NCBI RefSeq assembly: GCF_900753045.1
Contig: NZ_CAADXO010000046.1
Location: 1 to 29,711, forward strand
DNA: 29,711 nucleotides
Direction: 5' to 3'
Source: an uncultured Phascolarctobacterium sp.
GTDB taxonomy: Bacteria; Bacillota; Negativicutes; Acidaminococcales; Acidaminococcaceae
Of this stretch, positions 15,662 through 24,522 are shown one piece after another (the stretch's first letter is position 1; each line of letters opens with the position of its first letter). Position numbers and translations under genes: made by a program. The notes below the pieces were generated by a model. That model made no database searches and was not told where the DNA came from. It saw nothing but the letters and a program-made list of their open reading frames with translations.

Positions 15662-16686
15662 TGCAGATAGAAGCAAGTAAATCAAATTATGCGGTAATTA
15701 TGCTTGTATTTTGCATGTTACTGTTTTTGATGGTAGTAGTGAGCTTGGGAATGGGACGTCTTCATATTGCGCCTATGGATGTCTTTAAAATCCTGTGTTC
15801 TTATGTTGTGCCTGTAGAGCAAAGCTGGAGTGACCAGGCGGCGAGCGTTATTTATACGCTGCGTCTGCCGCGTGTACTGGCAGCAATTTTGATTGGTGCG
15901 GCGTTGTCGCTTTCCGGCGCTGCCTATCAAAGTGTTTTTAAAAATCCGCTTGTAGCGCCGGATATGCTTGGTGTATCCTCCGGTGCTTGCGTGGGTGCGT
16001 CGCTTTGCATATTGTTGGGCTTAGGCAGTACCTTTATCCAGCTGGGAGCCTTCGCCGGTGGTATGCTTGCCGTAGGCTGCGCTGTTATTATTCCGCGTAT
16101 TATCGGTAAAAATTCGATAGTTATGCTTGTTTTGTCCGGCCTTATCGTTTCCGGTCTGATGAATGCTTTGCTGGGTATTATAAAATACCTTGCAGACAGC
16201 GAAACACAACTGCCGGAAATCACCTATTGGCAGCTAGGCTCTCTTGTTAGTGTAACCTGGGCTAATATTTTTTCCAGCGGAATACCTATTGTATTTTGTC
16301 TTGTGTTTATGTTGGTCATTCGTTGGCGTATGAATATCCTGACGCTTTCCGATGAAGAGGTACATATGCTGGGACGTGATGCCGGCTGGCTGCGCTATGC
16401 GATTATCCTGTGTGCGACTGTTCTTACAGCCTGCTCTGTTTGCATTAGCGGCACCATCGGTTGGGTTGGTCTTGTTATTCCGCATTTTTCCAGAATGCTT
16501 GTCGGCCCTAACAACCAACGCCTGCTGCCGTTAGCTATTGTTCTGGGAGCATTTTTCCTGTTGGCTGTTGATACGATTTCACGTGCGTCGATGAGTGCGG
16601 AGATTCCCTTGAGTATTCTTACCGGTCTTATCGGTGCTCCGTTTTACTTCTATCTCTTGTTAAGACAAAGGTTGGCGTTATCATGA
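15661..16686 (+). CDS. FecCD/BtuC-type ABC permease
   Basis: A 341-residue iron-complex/cobalamin-type permease with about ten membrane spans. Family motifs are present: RLPRVLAAILIGAALSLSGA near residues 68-87, FKNPLVAPDMLGVSSGA, and GTIGWVGLVIPHFSRMLVG in the C-terminal third, the segment that docks on the ATPase. Its ATG overlaps the stop of the binding-protein frame by one base and its stop overlaps the next ATG by four, so the three are translationally coupled. It should move a siderophore, heme or corrinoid across the inner membrane. Confidence 0.94.
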   Translation: MQIEASKSNYAVIMLVFCMLLFLMVVVSLGMGRLHIAPMDVFKILCSYVVPVEQSWSDQAASVIYTLRLPRVLAAILIGAALSLSGAAYQSVFKNPLVAPDMLGVSSGACVGASLCILLGLGSTFIQLGAFAGGMLAVGCAVIIPRIIGKNSIVMLVLSGLIVSGLMNALLGIIKYLADSETQLPEITYWQLGSLVSVTWANIFSSGIPIVFCLVFMLVIRWRMNILTLSDEEVHMLGRDAGWLRYAIILCATVLTACSVCISGTIGWVGLVIPHFSRMLVGPNNQRLLPLAIVLGAFFLLAVDTISRASMSAEIPLSILTGLIGAPFYFYLLLRQRLALS

Positions 16687-17465
16687 AATTAATTGTAAAT
16701 AATTTAGCATTTGCCTATAATGAACAGTCACCTTTATGGCAGAACGTCAGCTTTACGCTCAACAAGGGTGAGGTTATGACGATTTTAGGCAGCAACGGTA
16801 TTGGTAAAACAACATTGTTGCGTACCTTGATAGGATTTTTTAAACCGTTAGCCGGTGGCAGTGTATGTCTTATTACGGACGAGGGTGATGAATATATGCC
16901 TTACGAAAATCAGAAAGAGTTTACTGCCCAAATCGGTTATGTGCCCCAGGTACAAAATACTGCGTATTCGTTTCTGGTGCGTGATTATGTTGTTATGGGA
17001 AGAGCGCCGCATCTTGGTGTCTTTACTAAGCCCAAACAAAAGGATTACGAATTGACTGATGAGGTATTGAATGATTTGGGCATTTATCATTTGCGTAACC
17101 GTTCCTTCAATACTTTGAGCGGCGGACAGCAACGACAAGCCGTTATTGCCCGTGCTATTGTGCAGCAGCCGCAGCTGGTTATTATGGATGAGCCGACAAA
17201 TCATCTTGATTATGGTAATCAGTTTCGCGTACTGCAAATGGTACAGAAGCTGTCACAAAGAGGAATAGCTGTTATTTTAACGACGCACATGCCTGACCAG
17301 GCTTTTTATCTGGGCAGTAAGACGGCGATTTTAAAGCCCGACGGACTTGAGGTTGGCGATGTGCGAGATGTGTTAACAGAGTCGGCGTTAGAGGAAATTT
17401 ATAAGCTGAAAATAAAGCTGCTGTATTTGCCGGAGCAGCAAAGAACTATTTGTGTTCCCTACTAG
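16683..17465 (+). CDS. FecE/BtuD-type ABC ATPase
   Basis: ATP-binding subunit, 260 residues, for the preceding permease. Walker A GSNGIGKTT at 36-44, Q-loop YVPQ near 86-89, signature LSGGQQRQ at 145-152, Walker B LVIMDEP from 165, D-loop NHLD, and switch His202 in TTHMPD. It contains the VMGRAPHLG segment typical of iron-complex transport ATPases. It overlaps the permease by four bases. Confidence 0.95.
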   Translation: MKLIVNNLAFAYNEQSPLWQNVSFTLNKGEVMTILGSNGIGKTTLLRTLIGFFKPLAGGSVCLITDEGDEYMPYENQKEFTAQIGYVPQVQNTAYSFLVRDYVVMGRAPHLGVFTKPKQKDYELTDEVLNDLGIYHLRNRSFNTLSGGQQRQAVIARAIVQQPQLVIMDEPTNHLDYGNQFRVLQMVQKLSQRGIAVILTTHMPDQAFYLGSKTAILKPDGLEVGDVRDVLTESALEEIYKLKIKLLYLPEQQRTICVPY

Positions 17466-17525
17466 CTTGTTATTTCACTCTCACATATAAAATTTATAAA
17501 GTTGATGATTAAGAGGTGTATCAGA

Positions 17526-19724
17526 ATGTCTAAGAGAAAAAAATTGCTTTTAAGCAGCATCATGTGCTCACTTATTCTTGGCGTAAGTGCAGCTCCTGTA
17601 AGCGCAGAAACCATTGAAACTTTCAATCTGGATGAGATGGTTGTTGAAAGCTCCCGTAACCACAAAACTCCTTTGCCGGGTGGCTTTAACAACGATTCCT
17701 CCAGAGTAGGTCTTTTAGGTGAAACAGAGGTTATCAAGGCACCATTCACTGTCCAAAGTATTACTGAGGATACAGTAAGCAAGATGGCCATGCCTAATCA
17801 GGATTTAGATACTGTTCTTTCCAATGTGCCTGCAATTCGCACAGGTACTTCACCGATTAAAACGGATTTTTCTATCCGTGGTATTGCAACCAATGCTTCT
17901 GCATATTTAGTTAATAATATTCCCGGCTTTTATATTATGGCCACCGGACCGATTACGAATACTGTTGGCAGTATTGATGCCATGATCGGACCTGCCGCTA
18001 CATTAAATGGTTCAACGCAGTCTTTCCAGGCCGGTGGAATTTCAGGTGCAACTCCGGGTGCTATTTATTTGAACACCAAACGTGCCGGCGAGAATGATTT
18101 CATTAAATATACTCAGACCTTTGGCGGTCATGGCGATTACGGCGAATATATTGATGTAAGCCAACGCTTTGGCAAAGATCGCAACGTCGGTGTGAGAATT
18201 TATGGCCAATATGATGATGGCGGCTTGGCTATTTCCGGTGCAGGCCAGAGAAAGAAAAACTTGTTTGCCAACATCAGCTATGAAGGCGAGACTACCAAAA
18301 GTAATCTCTTCGGCGGTTACTATGACCAAAAACTTATGGGTACAGAGCGTCGTTTTGCATTACATAGCTCAGCTACAAAATTCCCTGATGCTCCCGATGC
18401 CAGCAAGAGCTTTGACGATCCTGATCTGATGCATCAGGATACCAATGGTTATATTATCACTTTAAACCATCAGAAAAAGCTTGATGAGCATGTCAACTGG
18501 TTTGTCAACGCCGGTATGAATCAGTCTGTAGTACGTCGTTTTATCTACAATTCCGAATTTATGATTGATGAAAATGGTAATGTTATGGGTTCGGGTGCAT
18601 ATCCTTGGTCCGACCATATTTATATCCAAAACCAGTATTTACAGACCGGTTTAAAGGGTGATTTCATGACTGGCATGGCCAAGCATAATGTTGCTGTTTC
18701 TGTCGACCGTTCTCACCGTAAATATTACAAGACCGGTAAGAACAGAAAGGATTTAGGTACTACCGGTAATATTTATACAGGACTTATTTTCAAGCCCGGT
18801 CTTCTTGGTGCTGATGAATCTAATAAATTGAAAAAGAATTTTAACCATGAAGAGACTGACGTAACCTTGAATATCATGGATAAAATCGAGCTTGGTAAAC
18901 TGACTTTGGTTGGTGCAGTTGCTCGCCGTCATGGTGATTATGTTGGTAAAACAAGTCAGATAAAGGATGATAATTGGGCACCGACCTATGGTGTATCTTA
19001 TGCGCCGACAGATAAGTTATCTGTTTATGCAGCCCAGGCAGTTGCAAGAAATCGCGGCAGCTTTGTTGATCCTGATGGCGGCAATGCCCTTAATGCCAAT
19101 GAGTATTTGGATGCGCAAAAGCTGAAAAATACCGAGTTCGGTATTAAAGCCAAACCTAATGAAAATCTTTCTATGAGCCTGGCTTATTTTGATATGACAC
19201 AGCCTAATACGTTGAAAACTTACAGTACTACGGATCCGACCAAATATTGGTTAAGCAACAATGGCAAGAATCGTTTTAAAGGCGTTGATTTCAGTCTTGA
19301 TGCTAAGCTGGCAGACAAATGGAATACCTTTGGCGGCTTTGAATGGCTGAATGCTAAGCAGGAAGTAACTACCGATAAAAAATTTGAAGGATTGCCGACA
19401 CATGGTTCTGTAAAATGGAGTGGTGTCTGGGGCTTGGAATATAAGCCTGATGAGGATACCAGCTTTACCAGTCGCCTAAGCTATACCGGTACAGGCAAAT
19501 TTGTTCATAGTCAGACTGCAAGAGTGTTGGATATTCCTTCTCATGTTACTCTGGATTTGTTTGCAAGCCATAAAACAAGAATTAATAACGTGCCTGTGAA
19601 ATTCATTGCAGCTTGCTACAATGTGGCTAATGACAGCCATTGGATTGCACAGACCGGTCAGCCCAATAAATTCATGCTCAATAATCCGCGTTCATTCATG
19701 CTTTCCGCAGAGTTTGAATTTTAA
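17526..19724 (+). CDS. TonB-dependent outer-membrane receptor
   Basis: A 732-residue outer-membrane receptor of the FhuA-like siderophore type. A 27-residue signal peptide (cleavage after VSA) is followed by a likely TonB box (LDEMVVES), a plug domain of about 130 residues (VIKAPFTVQSITEDTVSKMA, DLDTVLSNVPAIRTG, FSIRGIATN), and a long beta-barrel with alternating aromatic strands ending in the terminal Phe (SAEFEF). ATG 17526 fits AAGAGGTG at 17511-17518, seven bases away; an upstream in-frame start at 17502 would place extra residues before the signal peptide. It follows the ATPase by 60 bases and closes the operon. Its presence implies an outer membrane and a TonB/ExbBD system elsewhere. 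Ligand unknown. Confidence 0.94.
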   Translation: MSKRKKLLLSSIMCSLILGVSAAPVSAETIETFNLDEMVVESSRNHKTPLPGGFNNDSSRVGLLGETEVIKAPFTVQSITEDTVSKMAMPNQDLDTVLSNVPAIRTGTSPIKTDFSIRGIATNASAYLVNNIPGFYIMATGPITNTVGSIDAMIGPAATLNGSTQSFQAGGISGATPGAIYLNTKRAGENDFIKYTQTFGGHGDYGEYIDVSQRFGKDRNVGVRIYGQYDDGGLAISGAGQRKKNLFANISYEGETTKSNLFGGYYDQKLMGTERRFALHSSATKFPDAPDASKSFDDPDLMHQDTNGYIITLNHQKKLDEHVNWFVNAGMNQSVVRRFIYNSEFMIDENGNVMGSGAYPWSDHIYIQNQYLQTGLKGDFMTGMAKHNVAVSVDRSHRKYYKTGKNRKDLGTTGNIYTGLIFKPGLLGADESNKLKKNFNHEETDVTLNIMDKIELGKLTLVGAVARRHGDYVGKTSQIKDDNWAPTYGVSYAPTDKLSVYAAQAVARNRGSFVDPDGGNALNANEYLDAQKLKNTEFGIKAKPNENLSMSLAYFDMTQPNTLKTYSTTDPTKYWLSNNGKNRFKGVDFSLDAKLADKWNTFGGFEWLNAKQEVTTDKKFEGLPTHGSVKWSGVWGLEYKPDEDTSFTSRLSYTGTGKFVHSQTARVLDIPSHVTLDLFASHKTRINNVPVKFIAACYNVANDSHWIAQTGQPNKFMLNNPRSFMLSAEFEF

Positions 19725-19759
19725 TTAAGCTTATCATACTTAACTCCATCTCATATACG

Positions 19760-19804
19760 AAAACAGCAGCTAATACACTTTGGTGTGCAGCTGCTGTTTT
19801 TTTT
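19760..19804 (+). terminator. Terminator of the uptake operon
   Basis: A 12-bp perfect stem (19760-19771 with 19789-19800) with an inner ACAC/GTGT pair and eight T residues ending at 19804. Confidence 0.9.
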
Positions 19805-19873
19805 GCTTACATGTTGTCGGTATGTAGCATTTAGTGAAATTTCTCAACTTTGTCACCTACATGATGCAAAAAG

Positions 19874-19882
19874 TGATATAAT
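19874..19882 (+). promoter_or_regulatory. Extended -10 promoter of the alcohol dehydrogenase gene
   Basis: TGATATAAT at 19874-19882, 55 bases before the ATG. A TTGTCA at 19850-19855 is 21 bases upstream, too far for a normal -35. A second TATAAT at 19914-19919 is too close to the start to be preferred. Confidence 0.5.
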
Positions 19883-19936
19883 ATACTAATAAGAAATATT
19901 AATTTCTTGAGTGTATAATATTAGGAGGTGCGCATT

Positions 19937-21106
19937 ATGGCAAGATTTACTTTACCGCGTGATATTTATTATGGTGCTGGTGCAATCAGTGAGCTGAAAG
20001 TGCTTAAGGGGCACAAAAAAGCAATGATTTTTACTGGTGGCAGTTCTATGAAACGCGGAGGTTTTTTGCAAAAGGTTGAGGATGTGCTGCATGAAATTGG
20101 CATTGAGACACATCTGTTTGAAGGTATTGAGCCTGATCCGTCGATTGAAACTGTATTCCGCGGTGCTGAAGCAATGCGTGCCTTTGAGCCTGATGTAATT
20201 GTGGCGATTGGCGGCGGTTCTCCGATTGATGCAGCTAAGGCTATGTGGGTTTTCTATGAGCATCCGGAAAAAACCTTTGAGGATATCAAAGATCCGTTTA
20301 CAATTCCGGTGCTGCGCAACAAGGCTATTTTTGTAGCTATTCCGTCCACTAGCGGCACGGCTACCGAGGTAACAGCCTTCTCCGTAATTACTGATTATAA
20401 AACTGATATTAAATATCCTCTGGCAGATTTCGAGATTACGCCGGATATCGCGATTCTTGATACCGATATTCCGCTGACCATGCCTAAGAAGCTTACAGCG
20501 CATACAGGCATGGATGCGCTGACGCACGCTATCGAGGCTTATGTTGCTACGGCTCGCAGCAATTTTTCTGATGCATTGGCATTGCAAGCAATCAGCGATA
20601 TTTATGACAGCCTTGTTGCAAGCTATTATGGCGATAAAGCGGCTCGTGAAAAGATGCATATTGCACAATGTATGGCAGGTATGGCCTTTTCTAATGCGCT
20701 GCTGGGTATTGCGCATAGCCTGGCGCATAAGACGGGCGCTGTCTTCCATATTCCTCATGGCTGCTGCAATGCAATTCTGCTGCCTTCCGTAATTGAGTTT
20801 AACGCCAAGGTGTGCGCTGAACGTTACGCTGCCATTGCACGCTACATCGGTCTGCCTGGAAAAACGGATGAGCAGCTGACTAATGCTCTTGTAGATTCGA
20901 TTAAGGCTTTGAACAAGAAGCTGGATATTGCGCAAACCTATAAAGAAAATGGTGTCAGCGAAGAGCTCCTGCAAGAGCATGCTGATGCTATTGCAGCTAA
21001 TGCTGTGCTTGATCCCTGCACCGGTTCTAATCCGCGCAAGATTGATAAGGAGCAGATGAAAGAAGTTCTGATGTGCGCTTATTATGGCACACCTGTTACC
21101 TTCTGA
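19937..21106 (+). CDS. Iron-containing alcohol dehydrogenase (group III)
   Basis: A 389-residue NAD(P)-dependent dehydrogenase of the FucO/AdhB/butanol-dehydrogenase family. The nucleotide loop GGGSPID is at 92-98 and PSTSGTATEVT at 136-146. Predicted metal ligands are Asp193 and His197 (in GMDALTHAIEAY), His260 (GIAHSLAH) and His274 (IPHG), which matches the spacing of FucO exactly with an offset of three. The ATG at 19937 is eight bases after AGGAGG (19923-19928); the GTG at 19928 overlaps that site. It is a single-gene unit. It probably reduces an aldehyde to an alcohol during fermentation; the exact substrate is not inferable. Confidence 0.93.
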   Translation: MARFTLPRDIYYGAGAISELKVLKGHKKAMIFTGGSSMKRGGFLQKVEDVLHEIGIETHLFEGIEPDPSIETVFRGAEAMRAFEPDVIVAIGGGSPIDAAKAMWVFYEHPEKTFEDIKDPFTIPVLRNKAIFVAIPSTSGTATEVTAFSVITDYKTDIKYPLADFEITPDIAILDTDIPLTMPKKLTAHTGMDALTHAIEAYVATARSNFSDALALQAISDIYDSLVASYYGDKAAREKMHIAQCMAGMAFSNALLGIAHSLAHKTGAVFHIPHGCCNAILLPSVIEFNAKVCAERYAAIARYIGLPGKTDEQLTNALVDSIKALNKKLDIAQTYKENGVSEELLQEHADAIAANAVLDPCTGSNPRKIDKEQMKEVLMCAYYGTPVTF

Positions 21107-21120
21107 AATGATATAATTTA

Positions 21121-21263
21121 GGGGCTGGGACAAAATCCGGCCATAAACAGAAAAACCAGTGGATGTTTACAGGCAGGTAAATATTCACTGGTTTTTTAGT
21201 GCAAAAAAATACTTAAACTCTAGCGAGTCTTTAATTTGTGAAGTAGGTTTTGTCCCAGCCTCT
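21121..21263. repeat. Composite palindromic repeat enclosing the adh terminator
   Basis: The ends are inverted copies of GGCTGGGACAAAA (21123-21135 and 21248-21260), extended by near-matches outside. Inside is a 20-bp hairpin (21151-21170 with 21177-21196, two G-U pairs) followed by T residues, an intrinsic terminator for the upstream dehydrogenase gene. Sequences of the GGCTGGGACAAAA type are familiar as dispersed intergenic palindromes in Firmicutes, so this is likely one copy of a small mobile or structural repeat; only one copy is in the window. Confidence 0.65.
21151..21198 (+). terminator. Terminator after the alcohol dehydrogenase gene
   Basis: A 20-bp hairpin with a six-base loop and a T run ending at about 21197, lying 45 bases after the stop codon within the composite repeat. 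Confidence 0.8.
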
Positions 21264-21301
21264 TTCATTTGCGCTTGACTTCGACCGGACTCCAAGTGTT
21301 A

Positions 21302-21310
21302 TGCTATACT
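21302..21310 (+). promoter_or_regulatory. Extended -10 promoter of the metallophosphoesterase gene
   Basis: TGCTATACT at 21302-21310, 30 bases before the ATG. TTGACT at 21275-21280 is 24 bases upstream, too distant for a normal -35. Confidence 0.5.
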
Positions 21311-21340
21311 TAAAGAAAGCAACATGAAAGGAAGCAGAGC

Positions 21341-22606
21341 ATGAACAAGAAAGTTAAAGTCTTACTTTTTATATTGTGTTTAGCGGCGGCAGCTTTAAGC
21401 GGCTGCGCCAAAAATGCCGACAGCGAAGTGCAGGGCAGTGATACTGCAGTTGCCATTACCAATCCGCGTCAGCTTGTAGCTGCGGATAACAAGACAGGGC
21501 GCACAATTATGTGGGAAGCGAAGGTGAAGCAGCCTTATACGCTGGAGTACCGTTTAAAGGGCAGCAAGGATATAAAGCAAGTGCAGGCAACAGACAGCAG
21601 CTTTACGGATAAGAACAGTATTATTCAATATACTGCGCGTTTAAGCGGGCTGGTTCCGGGAAGTGCTTATGAATACCGCATCAACACAGCGCAGAATAAA
21701 GGGCGTTGGCACAAGCTGCAGACGGAAAGCGGCGAAGGCTTTACTGCCTTAATCTTCCCTGATTCGCAAAGCGCCAATTACAGTGGCTGGCAGCAGTTGG
21801 CGCGTGAAGCGTACAAGCGTCATCCGGAAAGTGCATTTTACGTGAATATGGGTGATTTGGTGGATAACGGTCAGGATGCAAACCAATGGCGCGCCTGGTT
21901 CAACAGCGTGAGCGTATTCAGTGATGCTGTACCGCTGGCACCGCTCCTCGGCAATCATGAGGCGTACAGCCTGGATTGGAAGGAATGCCTGCCTGCAAGC
22001 TATACGCATCTGTTCAATGTGCCGCAAAATGGTCTGGCAAAGTATCCTAATCAGTTTTACAGCTTTGATTACGGTCCTGTGCATTTTGTAGTGCTGGATA
22101 CCAACTTTCCGGAGATGAAAAATTTCCAGCCTGATTTATTGGCAGACGAGCTGCCTTGGCTGGAAAAGGATTTGGCGGCGAGCAAGGCACAGTGGAAGGT
22201 TGTTCTGATGCACCGTGATATTTTTCTCTACGGCTTCGGGCCGGAGTCAGGCAGAGCGCAGACTAAGACGCATTTTCTTGATTTCAGCTATCAGCTGATG
22301 CCGGTGTTTGAAAAATACAAGGTTGACGCGGTGCTGACGGCGCATCTGCATACTTATCGCCGTCGTGTACCGTTGCAGAATTTTGCGCCTGCACCGCAGG
22401 GCGAGGGTATTACCTATATCCTGACAGGTGTAGCCGGCAGTGTACGCTATCCTAAGCTGTGGGGCGATTTTGAGTGGGATGCGGCAACGGCGCCGAAGCC
22501 GGAAACGGCCAACTATATGACGCTGAAGGCTGATGAGAAAACCCTAGAGTTTAAAGCCTTCCTGCCGGATGGCAAGCAGTTTGACGAAGTAAAATTAACT
22601 AAATAA
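21341..22606 (+). CDS. Metallophosphoesterase lipoprotein (purple-acid-phosphatase-like)
   Basis: A 421-residue exported lipoprotein; lipobox LSGC with Cys22. Residues 35-130 look like an N-terminal fibronectin-III-like domain (LVPGSAYEYRI near 104-114) as in purple acid phosphatases. The catalytic domain has the calcineurin-like motifs in order: PDSQ at 140-143 (Asp141), NMGDLVDNG at 169-177 (Asp172), GNHE at 204-207, His291 in LMHRD and AHLH at 334-337. All metal ligands expected for the family appear present. It is a single-gene unit with a shared bidirectional terminator. It presumably hydrolyses phosphoesters outside the inner membrane; substrate unknown. Confidence 0.92.
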   Translation: MNKKVKVLLFILCLAAAALSGCAKNADSEVQGSDTAVAITNPRQLVAADNKTGRTIMWEAKVKQPYTLEYRLKGSKDIKQVQATDSSFTDKNSIIQYTARLSGLVPGSAYEYRINTAQNKGRWHKLQTESGEGFTALIFPDSQSANYSGWQQLAREAYKRHPESAFYVNMGDLVDNGQDANQWRAWFNSVSVFSDAVPLAPLLGNHEAYSLDWKECLPASYTHLFNVPQNGLAKYPNQFYSFDYGPVHFVVLDTNFPEMKNFQPDLLADELPWLEKDLAASKAQWKVVLMHRDIFLYGFGPESGRAQTKTHFLDFSYQLMPVFEKYKVDAVLTAHLHTYRRRVPLQNFAPAPQGEGITYILTGVAGSVRYPKLWGDFEWDAATAPKPETANYMTLKADEKTLEFKAFLPDGKQFDEVKLTK

Positions 22607-22608
22607 GC

Positions 22609-22649
22609 AAAAAGGCTGTCGCATCAATAGTGAATGCGACAGCCTTTTT
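22609..22649. terminator. Bidirectional terminator between convergent genes
   Basis: A 15-bp stem (22610-22624 with 22634-22648) flanked by A and T runs on both sides serves both the phosphoesterase gene (plus) and the DUF362 gene (minus). Confidence 0.9.
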
Positions 22650-22656
22650 ATTGCGC

Positions 22657-23607
22657 TTAATCCAGCTCAATCAGTTCATATTTGTCATTGCCCATTTTCA
22701 GCTCGCGCATAGCGGTGAGCTGGTGCAGGCCATGACGGCTTTCCATGCGCTCAACGAGGTCATGGTTGCTTTCCTTGGCATATACAAGGTCGACGGAAGC
22801 CTGGTCGATAGCCAGAATGTCGGTAGAAGCGAGAATGCCGATATCCGGAATGGTCGGCTCTTCTGCACTTAAGCCGGCGCAGTCGCAGTCAACGGACATG
22901 CGGCGCAGGACGTTGATGTAAACGATGTGCTTGCCGAAGAAATCAATGGTAGCCTTAGCGGATTCAGCCATGTTTTCCATGAGCAGCTCCTTGCCGGGCC
23001 ATACGTTCCAGTCTGTAGGCAGGTTATCCTTATCTACGCCGTGAACCTGAGCTTTGCCGATGCGGCCGTCAGCACAGCCGATAGCAAGGTTTTTCATGGA
23101 GCCGCCGAAGCCGCCCATAGCATGACCTTTGAAGTGTGTTAAAACGAGCATGGAATCGTAGTTGACGATGTTTTTGCCCATGGAAACCTCTTTGAAATGC
23201 TTGCCACAGCGGACAGGCAGATTTACAGTGCCTTCTGCGTCCATAATATCAACAGGGCAGAAGGTCCAGCCGTTAACCTTCAATGTATCAAGATGCTCCT
23301 CGGTGGTATAGCGGTCACCCTGATACAGGGTGTTGGTTTCTACGATGGTGCTGTCAGGGATTTGCTGCTGCAGCGCTTTCACCAGCTCGCGCGGCAGAAT
23401 GTTGGGACCGTGCTTTTCGCCGGTGTGCAGTTTGATGGCAACCTTGCCGTAAATGCTTTCGTTGATTAAATCATATAATTTGATGAGATGCTCTGCATCA
23501 ATGTGTTTGGTGAAGTATACTTTGGCATGTGAGCCTGCGTTATCGTTTGCGGAAACTTTTTTGCAGCCTACTACAGGGGCTTGTGCAAATTCTTGTGTCA
23601 ATTTCAT
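22657..23607 (-). CDS. DUF362 family protein
   Basis: A 316-residue DUF362 (PF04015) protein. Family features are KVYFTKHIDAEHLIKLY near the start, VAIKLHTGEKHGPN, MLVLTHFKGHAMGGFGGSMK in the middle and the cysteine pair in VDCDCAG, with IGILASTDILAIDQASVDLV near the end. Some relatives carry a C-terminal ferredoxin domain; this one does not. Biochemical role is not established. The ribosome site AGGAGG is only three bases from the ATG at 23607, so the TTG two codons later (23601) could be the true start. A MerR-type promoter precedes it. Confidence 0.9.
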   Translation of the reverse strand: MKLTQEFAQAPVVGCKKVSANDNAGSHAKVYFTKHIDAEHLIKLYDLINESIYGKVAIKLHTGEKHGPNILPRELVKALQQQIPDSTIVETNTLYQGDRYTTEEHLDTLKVNGWTFCPVDIMDAEGTVNLPVRCGKHFKEVSMGKNIVNYDSMLVLTHFKGHAMGGFGGSMKNLAIGCADGRIGKAQVHGVDKDNLPTDWNVWPGKELLMENMAESAKATIDFFGKHIVYINVLRRMSVDCDCAGLSAEEPTIPDIGILASTDILAIDQASVDLVYAKESNHDLVERMESRHGLHQLTAMRELKMGNDKYELIELD

Positions 23608-23633
23608 CTACCTCCTATAATCTAGTTACTTAT

Positions 23634-23664
23634 ATTTTAATACCTGAAGTATACTCTAAGTCAA
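23634..23664 (-). promoter_or_regulatory. MerR-type promoter of the DUF362 gene
   Basis: On the minus strand TTGACT (23659-23664) and TAAAAT (23634-23639) are 19 bases apart, the stretched spacing that MerR-family activators require. The spacer holds a dyad, CTTAGAGTA/TACTTCAGG, of the kind bound by MerR proteins of the AdhR group. The regulator gene is not in the window. Confidence 0.75.
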
Positions 23665-23699
23665 GTGGAAAATGGAGCTTGCAGGTGAGTTTAGCAAGA

Positions 23700-23847
23700 A
23701 GAAAGCCTCTCCTCGGGGAGAGGTGCCGAGCGATAAGGGGTATTATAAAACGCAAAACTGCAAGCCCCTCTTAGTCGCCTAAGGCGACAGCCGCCCCAGG
23801 GTTGCCCTACGGGCAATTCACCTTGTCCCACCAGGTGGAGGCTTTCT
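23700..23847. mobile_element. MITE-like palindromic element of 148 bp
   Basis: Terminal inverted repeats AGAAAGCCTC (23700-23709) and GAGGCTTTCT (23838-23847). Inside are three more perfect hairpins: CCTCTCC/GGGAGAGG near 23706-23723, GTCGCCT/AGGCGAC at 23774-23788, and TTGCCC/GGGCAA around 23802-23816. No ORF of note. The layout fits a non-autonomous palindromic element; I recall similar sequences in gut Firmicutes but cannot confirm this here. It lies 36 bases upstream of the DUF362 promoter and just past the cupin stop codon. Confidence 0.7.
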
Positions 23848-23887
23848 CTTCAGCTAAACGCTACAAAAATATCTCTGCAAACTTCAA

Positions 23888-24301
23888 TCATTTCAACTTA
23901 CCATATTCCTCTGCATCCACAGGCTCGCACCATTCGCTTTTGGCGTTTTCACCCGGAACTTCAATAGCAAGGTGCGCAAACCAGCTGGTGGGTGCTGCGC
24001 CGTGCCAATGCTTAACTCCGGCAGGAATGTTGACTACATCACCGGCATGCAGCTCGCGGGCAGGTTGGTCCCATTCCTGATAGTAGCCACGGCCACCGGT
24101 GACAAGCAGAATCTGGCCGCCGCCTTTATCGGCGTGGTGGATGTGCCAATTATTGTGGCAGCCGGGCTCGAAAGTTACGTTGCCGATGACAACCTGGTCG
24201 AGAGAAAGCATGTTAAGATAGCTTTGGCCTACGAAATATTTTGCATAAGCATCGTTTTTAGGGCCTGTTGGGAATACGGTAGAAAATTTTTCTTCATTCA
24301 T
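23888..24301 (-). CDS. Cupin-domain protein
   Basis: A single-domain cupin of 137 residues. Motif 1 is GCHNNWHIHHADKGGGQILLV, with His53, His55 and a Gln at 63 where many cupins have Glu; motif 2 is PAGVKHWHGA with His98 and His100. These are likely metal ligands. Such cupins often occur with carboxymuconolactone decarboxylases and oxidoreductases under MerR control, and this one lies downstream of two MerR-like promoters. The ATG has GGAG about nine bases upstream. Catalytic role unknown. Confidence 0.9.
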   Translation of the reverse strand: MNEEKFSTVFPTGPKNDAYAKYFVGQSYLNMLSLDQVVIGNVTFEPGCHNNWHIHHADKGGGQILLVTGGRGYYQEWDQPARELHAGDVVNIPAGVKHWHGAAPTSWFAHLAIEVPGENAKSEWCEPVDAEEYGKLK

Positions 24302-24332
24302 TGTAATTGCTCCTTTTTGTGTTTTTATATCG

Positions 24333-24365
24333 AATAAGGCTCCAGTTAAATGGAAGGTGTAGGGT
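24333..24365 (-). promoter_or_regulatory. Possible second MerR-type operator proximal to the cupin gene
   Basis: A dyad CTTCCATTT/AACTGGAGC (minus strand) is centred in a 19-20-base spacer between CTACAC and TATTCG. The -35 and -10 matches are poor, so this is a weaker candidate than the one at 24523-24553. Confidence 0.35.
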
Positions 24366-24522
24366 GTGATTTATTAGAATGCGAGCTGTCAAGCCTGCTT
24401 TTGCTTTGACCTTCTTGCTGATGCTAAAGGTTCTTGAAATAGTATGAAGCCTGAAATGTGACCGGCAGTGCGTTTGATTCTATAGGTTATGTTGTTCACA
24501 GGCATTTCTTCCTTTGAACCTT

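Noticed and set aside
19952..21133. 393-codon open frame on the minus strand
   Set aside because: It is fully antisense to the well-supported iron-type alcohol dehydrogenase, has Arg/Cys/His-rich composition and no ribosome site.
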